Shown: positions 1-15,191, counted from the stretch's first letter. The stretch: 64,000 nt of DNA from Daphnia carinata (GCF_022539665.2 NC_081336.1:6554278-6618277), one strand, 5' to 3'. The notes: generated by a model not told the origin, from the letters alone. Program-made: numbers and translations.

Positions 1-330
1 AAAAATCATTGTCTCAAAATAAGCATTGAAGCGTTAGGCTAACATGTGATTTTTAATCTATTCCAAGAGATGTCGTTTTTTTCCGATTTTGACAAAAGTG
101 GTAAGGCTATAGCCTTCCCACTTTTTCATTTTTGGCCAAATTTCAAATTTGGCTTGAAATACACGATTTCGATGCAGAATGGAATGCAGATCACGGAAAT
201 CAAGGTTATTTTTCAATTCACCTTGTAGTTTTTGAATTAATTCCAAAAAACAAAAAAGCCTTCCCACTTTTTCGTTTTCGGCTAAATTCCATTTCTGGTA
301 AAAATTACTCGATTTCGACCTAAAATTTAA
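1..330. repeat. Degenerate tandem repeat, AT-rich
   Basis: Two similar blocks lie about 145 bp apart, near 110-175 and 257-322. Both begin with a GCCTTCCCACTTTTTC core, continue through a (T)TTTGGCCAAATT or TTCGGCTAAATT motif, and end with a CGATTTCGA word. The blocks have diverged by many substitutions and small indels, so this is an old tandem or dispersed repeat rather than a fresh one. The short reading frames crossing it have no protein-like character. The window edge cuts the region, so the total copy number cannot be seen. Confidence 0.5.
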
Positions 331-1678
331 TAAGAATGTGCTTTTTTTTTGTATGGGACTAATTTTTAAGGCATTATAGTTGAAAACCGCTATTATATTA
401 TTAATATTATATCATTTTCTGCATTATTGATACTTGTAGAATCCAACTGCAATCTCGCACCTACCCCAATGTTACAGTACTCACAAACAGACCTGAAGAT
501 GACCCACGATCGTGAACTTATTTGCCAAACAGATCAAATAGAACCAATCATCAGTCAGAAGGACATTGTTCTGTTGTCGTCGTCTTTCTGTATAGGCCGA
601 GTAGCTTACCGCCCTTGCTACTGATAACAGCTGAGACAATAGTGTTTAAGACGTTTATGTCCACAAAGGAATCTGCCGGTAAGAAAGGAATGGAGTTTTT
701 AGGTTCGTTTAGTCGTGTGAGCCAAAGATAAAAGTGAGGTGCCAATGTTACGTCACCGCTTTAAAAAGAACAACGCTGTATCTAATTCCACTATTAGGGT
801 AGCCTAAGAGGTCGATTCTACTTTGCATAGACAAAAACTATCATTTACGTAGTAGAGAACCAACGACTTACTTCGAATGGTTATCTTACCCCATATCGGT
901 AAAGACGGCTGTATGTGTAAGGTCGTAGTCTCTTTTTATGCAATTAAAGGGACCTGATTCTCTCGGCATATTGTTTAACTCAATTGCCTCGACACCTGGC
1001 GACATTTGACACTTGATTGACTGTCTACATGTCACAAGTTTTCCTGTAGGCTTAAAAAAAAAAATTCGTAGCTGTCATTTGCTAGGGAACTTTGGACGCC
1101 AAACAATTCCAACACATTATGAGATTCACCAAGTGTCAATAAAAAAACAATAAAGAATTTTACTCTTAGTTTTTATCTCTACCCAAAGGATGACTCAACC
1201 AGAAATTGTCAACAGCTTTGATACCGTAACACGTCTTTAACTTGCTATCGTCCTTCGTTTGAACGTCGTAAGCTATTGTTCTATATTACTAGCTATAATT
1301 TCTGTTTCAGAAATATGTTGCTTGCGCAACTCTTTGTCACGTTTTCCTTATTTGTAGAATTGTACAATAGAATGCGCATATTGCACGTCATTCCGCAATA
1401 CATGACGTGAGCATCGGTACGCTTCTCTCGCACATAAGGAAGCAAACATTCCTGAGCATTATCGACAGCATCCTTATCAAGGATTATAAAAGACAACCTA
1501 CTGATCTTGTAAAATGAAAAAGCTGTGAAACGACTACAGACCCTGATAAGGTAGTTCAAAGTTGTGCCGTGTGTGGAGATAGCTTCGTTAGTACCGTTTG
1601 ACTTTCATCAGATTTCGGTTCAGTTTTTAATTCTACGGCAGTTTTGGTGATCGCATTTGTTGTTGGCACAGCCAAACG
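331..1678. other. Intergenic region upstream of the CLCA-like gene
   Basis: I see no convincing exon on either strand in this 1.3 kb. Reading frames are short and lack splice-consistent partners. The last part, roughly 1560-1678, should hold the promoter and 5' leader of the CLCA-like gene that starts at 1679. No clear TATA box or initiator was identified. Confidence 0.4.
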
Positions 1679-4600
1679 ATGGTGAACATGAAGATCTTCC
1701 CATCGCGAGTGGTAATTTTGAGCATGTTAATGCTATTCATTGGAAAGGCGAATTTGACTATTGTTTTGGACCAAAATGGATACACAAATATTGTCGTCGC
1801 CATATCTGAAAATGTTCCCCAACCCGCCGACGGTGGAACTGCATTGATAAATGACCTTAAGGTATAACGATCGTTGCAAATTTTAGTTACAGCACTGAAA
1901 GCTCACTCATTGTCGATTGTTCAGGCATTGCTGACAGAGACTTCAGCCATTCTTTTTCAGGCTACAGGCAACAGAGTTTATTTGAAGAACATCGACATTT
2001 TGCTTCCGCCTGCGTGGACTAGTTCCACCGCATTATTAACATCCAAGTAAAACATCACATTAACAAAGGCCTTTGCATATTTGGCAATCAATTTACGCTT
2101 CTCGTTCTCATTACCATTTTAGGCTATCTTACCAGTTAGCAGATATCCGATTAACCAATGAACCTGCGTCCGGAAGTTTGCCGTATACTTTGCATTCGGG
2201 CAAATGCGGCGTGAATGGAAATTTCATTACACTTCCACCTGAATATCTCGAGGATATAGCTGATAACCTTAAAGGTAGATGAACCATCATGAAAATTGGA
2301 ATTTACCGACTATAAATATTATATTTCCGATAAGTTCAAGCCAAGGGATTGGTTCAACAATGGGCCCAGTTTCGCTATGGAGTTTTTGAAGAACACGGTT
2401 ATCCCAACGATAAGCTTTTGCCTTATTTTTATCGCCATCCTAATGGTTATGACGCCGTAACTTCAAGCAACGATACAGAAATAAAGGGCTCTCTTGCGAC
2501 GTAAGTAAATTAAATTTTTTACCAACACATTAAGATTTTAAAAAAATTATAACGTATGATTCCACTGCCACATTGATTCATAGCATGACTTAAGGTTATT
2601 GTATGATTTAAGACATCGACCATTAAAAAAAAAACACATAATGATTGACAGGTTGTCAGGGGGCAATTGTGTAGTTAACGCAAACGGTATCATATCTGAT
2701 CAAGGTAACTGCCGTTTCGTCCCTACGGCTACTGAACAAACAGCTACTACATCATTGATGAGCTTCCATTGGCTCGATACGGTATCTTAACGTTATTTTA
2801 TTATTACAAATCGATTGGAAATCAGAAACAGCAATCTTATTGTTTGTATATTTTAAATATTTTACCATTTCATAACAGGTGATTAAGTTTTCGGAAGTGG
2901 GGAAACATGACAGACGGCCCCCTCATCGTCAGAATCGATTGTGTAATTCAAAAAGTAGTGGCGAAGTCATGGCTAATTCACCGGATTTCAATAACGTCAT
3001 ACCGAATCCTAATCAAAATACTGCGCCAGTATTTCGATTGCTCAAAAATCTAATGCTGCCAGTTGTCTACGTTGCGATGGACACATCTTCCCCCGCGAAT
3101 CCAAACAATACAAACCAAGTAATTTTTGTAAAACTTGTTTGTCCTTTAAAAACATTTCATTTTTTATTTGTTTTGTTTCTATTTGTTTATTTGTTTTTAC
3201 TTTAGCAAGCACAAAATCTATTAAAGAGAGGTGTGAGAAATTTGTTTTACACAGTGTCAATCTATCCAGAAACCTTAGCGGCATATTCCACATTTGAAAA
3301 CATCGATTCTGGTCCTGAAGGTTCCTACCTGAAAGAAGAATTGCCTCCACGAAGGATTGGGGATGAATATGATAATCTGATAAGCAAAATTGACAATTTT
3401 GTTGTGTCCCAAACTGTGCTGTCGCGTGACGTATCGGCAGTTATACGAGATGGTGAAGCACGATTGCGTCAGTACAAAGATACAGGCGGCAGCATTTTAT
3501 ACCTCGTTACGTCCACTGATTCTGTGACAAATGACACCGTAATTGAAACCGACCTGGCTGAAAGACTCATGCAAAATAACATTAAACTGATAGTGGTAGA
3601 AACTGGACTGGGTACCGGAAAATCGCTGCCACGTTTTTCAGTACTATCGCAGGGCAGCTATTACTTCATACCAACTTGGGATACGCCGTTCTTCACACCA
3701 ATTAACAACGAAGTTGATGCCATTTGCAGAAACGGTCTCAAAACACAACGAAGAATAGTAGGTTACTGCATCACAAAATCGTGTCTCCACGAATATATAT
3801 TACGCAATTATTTATTAAATTCTTAATTCAGATAACAAGTCGAAAAAATTCAATAACCACCAGTATGCCATGGAGTGGATCCTTTTCTATTGATGAAACT
3901 GTCGGAACAAATACCACTGTTGCTCTATCGTTACCCAAAGAAGGCATTTTTACAATCACTCTTACTAACCCTAATGGTGACGTCGTGAATCTACCCAACG
4001 AACCGGAAGTTACAAACTGGAACTACCCGGATTCTACCGTTAGGGTTATTTGGAAGAAACTAGCTGATGATACAGTCAGTTTTGTTATTCTCCCATTTTC
4101 TATTAACCCATAATTGAGTAAAATTTCTGGTGATTGTCAGGTTAAAGGACGATGGAGTTATCAAGTGGTCTACGACACAACATCATGCAGCGCATGTCAA
4201 CCACAACCCGAAATACATTTACAAATTGGTTCGTCAATCAGAAGCGCAACGTCCCCGGCTTTGCCGAAATTCCAGCCTTGGGTGTCTCTTACGACCAGTT
4301 CTGGTTTCGTTGACCTCTCCGAACATCCGGCGGTGATTCAAACCAGATTTGAATATGCTAACAACAACTTGGGAGGTCTTATCGTGACAGCCGAAATTGT
4401 TCTAAATTCAATAGTTAAAGCATCTATTCCGCTTTTTGATACTGGATTAATCGGTGAGTACTAAGTCAAGTTACGTATTGAATCAATACATGACTTAACG
4501 TCTGGATTGCAGATCCGGACATATCGAAAGATGGGATTTATTCTGGGACATTTTACCCTGACGCGAATGGAAATTACAAAGTGAATTTCTACGCTGTGCA

Positions 4601-6519
4601 TAGTGCCTCTGCTAAGGAAGGTGGTAGGCTGTTGTCTCCTGATCAGAGTAAGTAAATCAAATTAAACTTGATCGGAGGGGATTGAAAATGATCATTTAAT
4701 TTTCTTCAGATTCCTACTGTTGTGGATCTTCGCTACCCACCTCGACTTTGAATTATTTTCAGTTCACCGCCAGAGAGGCTATCGCTTTTGAAGTTCGAAA
4801 TGTTGGGACGGGAACATTCCCGCAGGTGATGATCACAGTTTTGTTTTCCTTGAAGTTAAAAAGTTTGACACGATCTAAATCATTGACTTTGTTGTCCTTT
4901 TTAAAGTGTAAACGTTAGGATTGACGAATTTTTATTTGTTAATTTTTTTTATTATAGGACTACTTACCTATGGTGAGCGATATTAGAGCATCTACCTACG
5001 GAATTGATCAAAATCTTGTTTACGCCGAATTGAAATGGAGCGTACCATCCAACAGTAAGGAACACGATAATTTCATTTTTCTCTTCCCTTTATTGAACTG
5101 ATTTTACTCCAATTAATTTTTTTCTTTCGTCTAAAGCCATAAGCCAAGTTGTTAGGTACTCGGAAAATTATGAACAACTATTGGACAGCTTTGAAGGTGC
5201 TTCTCAAGCTACTGTTGTTTATGGCTCCATAACCGAGATTGAAGCCGGAACTGCCATCGCAGTTTACGTTTCCACTCCATACACGAAAGGAAAAAGTGTT
5301 TACTTTGTTGTCGAAACAACTGCAAAGAACAACCAGAAAGTATGATAGAGCTCAGTTTTTTTTAATTACATGTATAAATCATAATTTACTTAAAATCATA
5401 TTTACCTTTTCTGTGTGATAAAGACTCGTTCGCACATCGTCTGGTCAGAAGCCAACCCACCAGAATACCCATTCACAACTCCATCACCTACCACCGAAGC
5501 AGCGTCCACCACACCACAAAGTAATAATTAAAGAAATTTAATAAATCCCTATCAGTTCCCCGTAAAGTCTTTGTATTTCCACAGCGAGCACGAGTTCCAC
5601 TACATCCGCCACTACTTCTATTACCGAGGTAACAAGCACGAGTGCCCCCATCATAACTTCTACAATGGATTCTTCAATCGGCATGTCTACTACGGAAATC
5701 TCCACTACATCTGACGTTTCTGTCAGCGTCACATCAAGCTCACCAACATCGACTGATCCACTAACTTCCACAAGTGACACAAGCTCAACTGCGTCCACCG
5801 CTAGCTCAACTACTGCCTCAACCGCTTCAACTTCTACTATCTCTTCTTCTACATCTGCCAGCACCACCACTACCATTTCTACTACAACCGCTTCTACTAC
5901 AACCGCTTCTACTACAACCGCTTCTACTACAACCGCTTCTACCACCACGACTCCCATTACTACCATCAGCACGTCGAGCCCACCAACCTCGACAGAATCA
6001 ACCGCATCCACAGCATTCTCGAGTACAACTCAATTCATTGTTACTTCTACCGTAGACTCAATATCTTCAACTCTTTCTACAGCAACTGATTCCACAAGCG
6101 AAAGTAGTTCACCAACTGAAGAAACAACTGATTCTACCTCTATCATCCCACCAACGGAACCACCGAGCGGGCTGACTCCAGCAGAAATTGGCTACATTGT
6201 TGGCGGAGTAGTCGGTGGACTTGTAGTTATAGGTGCCATTACCGGGGGCATCATGTTCTACAAGAAGAAGCACGGCGAAGGTGGTGGTTCATTGCCTCCA
6301 TCTACCTCTAACGGGAGAAATGGTGCATCAGGAGCACCGTCAGAACGAGCGGAATATTCAAACACTCCGTATCCGCCTTCTACATCGTATAAATCCAGTA
6401 CAACCCCTGCAAACGCAAACAATGGACGTCAAGTTGAACGCGTTGAACCAGCTGTCCAATATGATGATAATGTTGGCATTACTTTTGAGGATGACGATAC
6501 GTGTATGACGGCAATGTAA
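1679..6519 (+). CDS. CLCA-family (calcium-activated chloride channel regulator-like) protein with mucin-type stalk; protease motif lost
   Basis: About fifteen exons give roughly 1,200 residues. A hydrophobic signal peptide (SRVVILSMLMLFIGKANL) is followed by the CLCA N-terminal domain (LDQNGYTNIVVAI, LLPPAWTS, ADIRLTNEP, SGKCGVNG), then a von Willebrand A domain (about 2879-3760), beta-sandwich repeats (VKGRWSYQVVYD, DPDISKDGIYSGTFYPDANG), a Ser/Thr-rich stalk (5583-6160), a C-terminal membrane helix (YIVGGVVGGLVVIGAITGG) and a basic-start cytoplasmic tail. CLCA proteins are secreted or membrane-tethered self-cleaving metalloproteases that modulate chloride channels and mucus. Here the HEXXH zinc motif, normally HEWAH, reads QQWAQ at 2355-2369, and the MIDAS DxSxS reads DTSSP at 3080-3094. 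Zinc proteolysis and canonical metal binding are therefore probably absent. The start ATG at 1679 precedes the signal peptide; a second ATG lies three codons on. Exon phases agree across the junctions I checked. An AATAAA lies near 6561. Confidence 0.88.
5881..5940 (+). repeat. 15-bp perfect minisatellite in the CLCA stalk (4 copies)
   Basis: Four identical copies of ACTACAACCGCTTCT run head to tail, encoding the pentapeptide TTAST. They sit in the longest Ser/Thr run of the CLCA-like gene, where dense O-glycosylation is expected. The perfect identity suggests recent expansion, so copy number may vary among individuals. The opposite strand reads as a long Val/Glu-rich open frame, which is only a shadow. 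Confidence 0.85.
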
Positions 6520-7473
6520 AACTTTAAACTGAATTTATAATTATCGTATCATCTACATATAATAAAACCGTCAATAGAAAATCGTTTTTAAGCATATGCT
6601 TCTTTCCTCTTAGCGTGTTAATGTTTTTATTCATTGGATTATTGTATAAAATGTAACTGTATTTGACTAATTGCAAGGATAACTCGTGGCTACGTCTCTT
6701 TGTCACATCACACACCGTAATCTCTCGTTGAAACGCAGCCATTGCACTGTGGACATGAACGTGGCGACATATTGATAACTTATCTCGGATAGTCCATAGA
6801 ACAACTAACGGTTGTTTTTGATCCCTCTCCAGACAGATATTGTGGAGGGAAAGTTTACTACGTGTACGGCGATAACGAGCCGAATTCTAGCGGCATTCCT
6901 GTTTCATTTCGACAGCGTAATCTATAAAGGGAGAGCATTCAAATATTCGCAGAAATGGCGAAATAGAAACGCGTTAATGAATGGAGTTATTTTTGTAAAC
7001 AAATTTGAGGTTTCGGTGTACTAGCCTTTGTATTGAATGAATTCAAATCACATATCTTAAGATAAGTTCGATGCAATTTGCACGCCTGTTGTCAGGTCAC
7101 GGGCAAGCCGGGTACTGAGTGAATGCGTGCGCAGAACAGCAATTGTTGAAGCGCTTCTTCTTGTTCGATCTAGACAAACTGGCAATTCGTTGAAATGAAC
7201 AACAGGGAAGCAGTGCACGAAATTAGGGGTAGGGTTGGCAAATCAACGTCATAAGTGTCATCAAAATGGATCATCATATACAAAGCTATTGTTGCACAAA
7301 AGTCAAACGGCATGTTATAGGATGCGAAAACAGGAAAAAAAAATGCCTTCAACCTAAATTCTTCCACCAGAAGGCTTCCCAAAAGACCAAAATGATGACT
7401 ACTCTTGGGGAAGTGTTAAATTAAAAAGTATAATAAGCACTCAAAATCGGCAGTAGCAGGCAAAAAAATGGGC
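6520..7473. other. Convergent intergenic region between the CLCA-like and fray genes
   Basis: This holds the 3' ends of two convergent genes. An AATAAA for the + strand gene lies near 6561. No additional exon or RNA gene was recognised; the short frames present have no splice-consistent continuation. Confidence 0.4.
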
Positions 7474-10183
<2,710 letters not shown>

Positions 10184-10216
10184 GAAAATCCAAGGAACGT
10201 TCCAATATATGTGTGT

Positions 10217-11001
10217 TTATTTGTGATGATTTATGCTTAAACAGTAATGGCAATGTACTTGTGGAGCATCTAAGTCAAACTTTAGTTGGGTAGGGTGTAG
10301 GCGACGGTTCTCACAAAATTCTTCTATCTTTTTGCTGGCCAGTATATCGTTATCACCGATAACCACCACTTTATCTTACCTTTTTTCGTTGAGTTTGTGC
10401 AACCGTTTTCCAGACCAGCTCGGACTTCTTCGCTCTGAACCCAATAAACGAATTACCACTGTAATCTAATTCACTATCGTAGCTAACAAAAACTAACACG
10501 GTGCTTTTACAGGGACTTTAGAACGACACGCATGCTTGCGACGAACTGACCAAGACTTTTGAGTCATTTGTCCCACTTTCTGTTCACTGCCCTGCCCTCT
10601 TTCCAAATTTATACGTCAAACAGATAGGAAAGGTAAATTAGTGGGATCTGTAGAATCAACAACCAAGTGGTCGCCTAGGGCTGCGTCAAGGTAAAAAAAA
10701 AAGAACACCGGGTTTGATTACCTCAAAGGACGAGAGATGGTCATTAGACCGCAGTCCGTACTCAGTAAGCGAATTTCGGCGTCGAAAAACCTGGGCAAAC
10801 AGTCCCAACGTTTGTCAATAAGTCCAAGAATAATTCGGCAAATAGTTTAAACAAATACCTCCAGCGATGGTGACTTCACCAACGATGATGGTTTCTTGGG
10901 AATATCCAACGAGAATGTTCTGTAATTCAAGAGCTTTTTGTTTACTGGCAATAACCAACAACTAAATGCTAATAAATCTTACCGTTTGTAACTATTCATT
11001 T
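10217..11001 (-). other. Possible upstream exon chain or uORF region 5' of fray
   Basis: Reading the minus strand, an ATG near 11000 begins MNSYKR, ends at a GT donor, and joins in phase through canonical AG/GT sites to a segment around 10925-10860 (TFSLDIPKKPSSLVKSPSLE) and another around 10793-10726 (VFRRRNSLTEYGLRSNDHL). A further stretch near 10450-10380 can be joined in phase and ends at a donor whose phase matches fray exon 2. Separately, an open frame (IGDNDILASKKIEEF...) runs to a stop at 10217, just 34 bp before the fray ATG. These could be 5' UTR exons, an alternative fray N-terminus or a small separate gene. No known family is recognised and coding status is unproven. Confidence 0.25.
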
Positions 11002-11568
11002 TAAAAGTTAGAGGTAGAGTGACGTAGAAGACAGCCGCTCATCACTGAGCCATAAAACACACTGTTCTCTTGGATTTACGAGAAGTACACATCGGATTTG
11101 ACTTGCCCGGATAGATTCATCTCTCCTGTTTATTTGAACCTGTTTTTTTGTCGTCTGCACGAGATTTTTTATAAGAATTTAATTAATTCTGTGTGCCGAT
11201 ATTTTTAAGAGTTTTTAGTTTGCCTTTTCCAGGTCATGCGAAACTTCCTACACCTGTAGCATCGTTAACTACGTCGCTATGACTTCAAGGTGTTTCTCTG
11301 AAAAGTCATGGATATTTTTTTTACCTGACCTCAATGGAGACGAGACACCACATAATTTTCCTTCTCAAATGATCACCATTGTCTTTTACTGAATATTAAA
11401 CTGATTGACCTAACGTGATGGACAGGACAGCCTGTGAATTTTAATCGTCCGCCATAATTAAATAACGTATACTTACGTATAGACTCGGATACAAAGGTAC
11501 ATTCAATGAATAATTAGATTGTCTTGGACGAAATACAAAACAACAAGGATAAACGAAACAATTAGAAA

Positions 11569-13535
11569 TTAGTTAGAAAGTCGACCCAATGGTGAACCAC
11601 GGCTGCCATCGGAGCTTAAACGAGGACTGGATTCAATTTCCGATGAGGCGCTTTCACTATTGAGCGTGGTGGATGATCCGTACGGATCCAGTGAAGATTG
11701 CACAGACATGGAACGAGCTTGTGAGCGCCGTCTACCTCCACGTTGGGGTGTTGGTGACAACTTGGCTGGATCTACACAAGTGGGATCAGCCTGATAAGCT
11801 AACGCGTTCATGATTAGATGATCCGGTACCAGTCCTATAGGAATGAAAATTGTTGATTTAATGAATAACATTTGCTGGATATGCTTATACCCAATGGATG
11901 GATTTCCCGCATTAAGACATTGGCTGGAATTTGATGAAATCGTATAAATTCTAAAAAGTTGGATAAAGTTTCTTTGAGGCTGATGTTGGGGTTGCTGTCG
12001 CAATACTTTTTCGACCACATCAAGGCAGCCTATGAGGTTCATTTTATCATAAGAATTAATTTGGAATTAATTATTGTCTTTTAACCTGAAATTTCGTAAA
12101 TTCGTCTGCTTTAAGTTCGTCTCTGCAGAGTACTAGACGGACGACGTGTTGTGGCAACAAAGTGAACGATCCCAGATTCAATACTTTGAATCAAAATCAA
12201 AAATTCAGTAAAGATTAATACGTATTAAAATAGTTCTTTAGTACCTTCATTCCCATGTTCGTCAACAAATTCTAATACCTTTAAGGAAAAACATTTAACA
12301 AAAGAGCTAATGGGGAAAACCATTGTGCAAGCATTGTACCTTTTGGACTAGAGATTTGGTGCACTTGTACTGAATGTAGCGCTCGGCCGATGCCAAAAGG
12401 GCGCAGACCGTATCTACGTTGATGCAACACTGCACGAAACCCACGCAAGATCGGCGTAGCTCATCTAGTCCGTAATAATCGGCCGCGTTCATCACACCTG
12501 CAGGAGTAAAAAGTCAGTTAAAATTATCAGCGTGCAACAAATTCTTCCCGAAATACCAAGCAATGTTCTAGGCTGTAGGGTGACGCAACCGGTGTGAATG
12601 TACTCAATGAGTTGCCGGAAAACGTCGGGCTCAAATTCTTCGGCAATTAGCGTTTGATGGGTATGCGTGGCAGGCTAAAAATAGCAAAACAATCGTGTTT
12701 TAATTAACGAAAATAAACGGGACAGTTCATTAGTGAATGCAGAGAGGTGTGGAGAAACATTTAAACTGGCCAACTATAAATGAAAAAAAACAAAGAACTA
12801 CGGTGATGTGAATGGGCAATTGGGACAGTGTTGAAGCTCCAAATTCTTTGCGAATGGATATTGTGCTGAGGATTTGTGAAACTATTCTACACACCACAGC
12901 ATACCTCGTGAATGGAAGCTAATTGTTGGGTATATCCTCTCTGTATCGTAACATTGGAATATTTCGAGAGTGCAACAGGGACTGATTAGAAGTGTCCTAG
13001 TAGAATCATAAAAACATATACCTTTTCCGTTGGATTTTGTAAATTTAGCAGAGGTTCGCTACTCCGTTTGAGAAACAATCGTAATTTGTTTGGTCCTGTG
13101 CTCGGTTCTTTTTTCCGCTGAGGACTTGGCGTGGTGTACAGCATTTTTTGAAAAACTCTAAAGAAGAAAGTGGTATACTTCCTATTTTTGTGGTTTGAAA
13201 GATAATAGCTACCTGCTCCTAGCGGCCAAAACGGCCTTAACAGCGCAGACTGGCTCGCGAGTATCACCGACTAAAAATGTCACCTTTTATTCATTTGTTT
13301 CAGCCCAGAAATGTTAGTTGGAAATAACAACTTTTGAAATAAGAAATATGTAAGTTAATCGTACATCACACAGCTCAGGCATGGAAGCCAAAAATTTGAG
13401 ATCTTCGGCCAATCCGCTCTTGTTTTCAAAGACGCTCAAATCGGCTTCGTCGCCAAGTCCGGTGGTCATGACCGCAAGACCACCCAGCGCCGTTTCAGCC
13501 ATGATTCGAACTGGTTGATTGATATCCAAAGTCAT
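11569..13535 (-). CDS. BTB-domain serine-enriched protein
   Basis: About nine exons. The N-terminal part (INQPVRIMAETALGGLAVM) precedes a BTB/POZ fold split over several exons: VTFLVGDTREPVCAVKAVLA, RVFQKMLY, LIEYIHTGCVTL and VMNAADYYGLDELRRSC. It continues into a BACK-like helical region (LVQKVLEFVDEHGNEVLNL, FTLLPQHVVRLVLCRDEL, FQAALMWSKKYCDSNP) and a Ser/Arg-rich tail (SPTPQRGGRRRSQARSMS). I recognise this as the insect-type 'serine-enriched protein' (Drosophila gprs-like); symbol not asserted. BTB/BACK proteins usually act as Cullin-3 substrate adaptors or scaffolds, but no Kelch or zinc-finger module follows, so the partner is unknown. The first in-frame ATG is at 13535. An AG acceptor a few bases upstream suggests the true start may be in an unseen 5' exon. 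Confidence 0.85.
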
Positions 13536-13550
13536 TAGAACTTGGGACAA

Positions 13551-14677
13551 AAGAAAACCTAAGAAATAAAGTTGTCAACTCACCTTCTTGTTGGCTAGTT
13601 TTACGTGACAAAAAAAGAAAAAAAAAACACGTAAAGAAGTAGAAAGAAAACAAGCACTAAATCGATCAATGTCCTTAGTGTAGGAGAAACGTCGACTGAG
13701 TCGCAGACCCAAAGGTCGACACTACGTATCAGAGTATTGATCGAGTTCTCGCGCAATCGCTGCTCTCTCTCTTCTGTTCTTTTTCCCTTATACGTGATTA
13801 TCAATGTTAAGAAATCAGAGACCATCTATAGTTTTCCTTTAATTCCTAAAAACAGTCGTCCAAAGAATTAACAATGAATGAGGTAATCATCGTGCCATGA
13901 CGGTTGAAAAATGTAGTCAAGCCAAACGAAATTACAGGTATAGGCGTGGACGTTCTTTAGCTCTAGAACTATTCAACAAGTTTCTATTTGTTGCTTTCCA
14001 GCAAACCTTCGTATTTACCGCACGAGAAATTACTTAATTTCCAAGGGAATTTGATTTCTTTGTCACATGTGAAGGTGCATTTTTTTGTTTTGTTTTATGT
14101 GATTGTTTTCTTGGAGATATCACGTAAATATGAAAGTGATTATGCTTCCTTGTTTTGCAAGGTCGTTATAGATAACAATCCTGGCCTTGTCATATCCGTA
14201 TAAATATTAAGACGTTGTTTGCTTTATGTCTGGTTAAGTACATCGGCATTACTTTCTATGACGTCAGACCAGTCACACGGGAAAACATGGTATGCCATCT
14301 GTCAGTATTGGCTTTGAAAAGCCCAACATTCGGTTCGGACTAAAAATACCTCTTGGCATTTTCCCCGTCAAGTAAGATTGGGAAGTTCCCAATGAATCAA
14401 CCTTGAAGCAGTTGCCAACAACCTTCGGCTCTCTCTCTCTCTAATTAAAACTGAAACGACTTGTTCGCAAAAACAAGACTATTGAATGATATCCTTTATT
14501 CTCTATTGAAAGTGGGCTAACACGATTGAAAAAAACGTACAATTCGGCAGAATAAACGATGTCAGTGAGCAACACACAACAAATGGAAGAGATCAGCATA
14601 AAAAAACGGCTGCAACATGACAGCTAGTATAGATAAGGATAATACTGGGCCCTATTTAGGTGCTGATCCATCATGTG
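13551..14677. other. Intergenic region, nothing coding recognised
   Basis: This should contain the upstream leader and promoter of the BTB gene. A (CT)n run lies at about 14426-14441. No exon with consistent splicing and no RNA gene was found. Confidence 0.35.
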
Positions 14678-15178
14678 TCACGTCATTTTATTGGACAGAC
14701 GAGACGACTGTAGTACGATAGCCGGATGAGCTATACTGTAGCGATAAGACGTGCTGAAATTACGTCTGGCTATCGAATCGGCAGCGTTTTCCAACCCTTC
14801 CATCGTCTTCTTGACGAATACGTGCTGGGCAGCAGCTACAACGGTACCCAAGGCGAAACAGTTGGCTGCAAACTATTTGAGAATGTAAATGATGAAATTA
14901 CACTTGGTAAAAACTGGGAAATGTCTGTTGAAACTTACTGCGAGTTGGTTCATACTCTTTGACTTCAAAGTTTGGCGAAATGCAAAGGCGAAAGAGTTGA
15001 CGTGTACACGGCCGATAGATTCTTACAAATGAAGGCCAGTCCTTTCTACGCTGCGCCTTTTTAAAGAGTAAAGTGAACTAACAATCTTGGTCAAGACCGA
15101 GCAGGGAGTCAGCTTTCCTTCACAATCTCCTCCCCCTTTTTTTTTCCCCGCCGCCATTTTAGGGTAGGCGGATGCCAT
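14678..15178 (-). CDS. Possible small uncharacterised gene
   Basis: On the minus strand an exon at 14865-14678 follows a TTTGCAG acceptor. It encodes a strongly protein-like segment: a hydrophobic FALGTVVAAAQHVFV, then KKTMEGLENAADSIARR, ending in a TGA stop. Upstream, an ATG at 15178 begins MASAYPKMAAGKKKGGG and stays open to a GTAAGA donor at 15027. A perfect CRE (TGACGTCA) lies six bases before this ATG at 15184-15191. Direct splicing of the two exons gives the wrong phase for the hydrophobic frame, so an intermediate exon or another boundary is needed. The + strand also has an ATG-initiated 78-codon frame (14726-14962) across the same bases; both cannot be equally real. No family recognised. 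Confidence 0.3.
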
Positions 15179-15183
15179 TTATT

Positions 15184-15191
15184 TGACGTCA
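15184..15191. promoter_or_regulatory. Perfect cAMP-response element (TGACGTCA)
   Basis: A palindromic CRE core lies beside a C-rich/CCGCCGCCATTTT segment that resembles a YY1-type initiator. It is placed directly upstream of the candidate minus-strand ATG at 15178, which mildly supports a promoter there. An identical octamer inside spen intron 1 at 28684-28691 shows that it also occurs elsewhere. Confidence 0.4.

Noticed and set aside
5538-6011. 157-codon Val/Glu repeat frame on the minus strand
   Set aside because: It is the reverse complement of the Thr/Ser-rich CLCA stalk; the repeat alone generates it.
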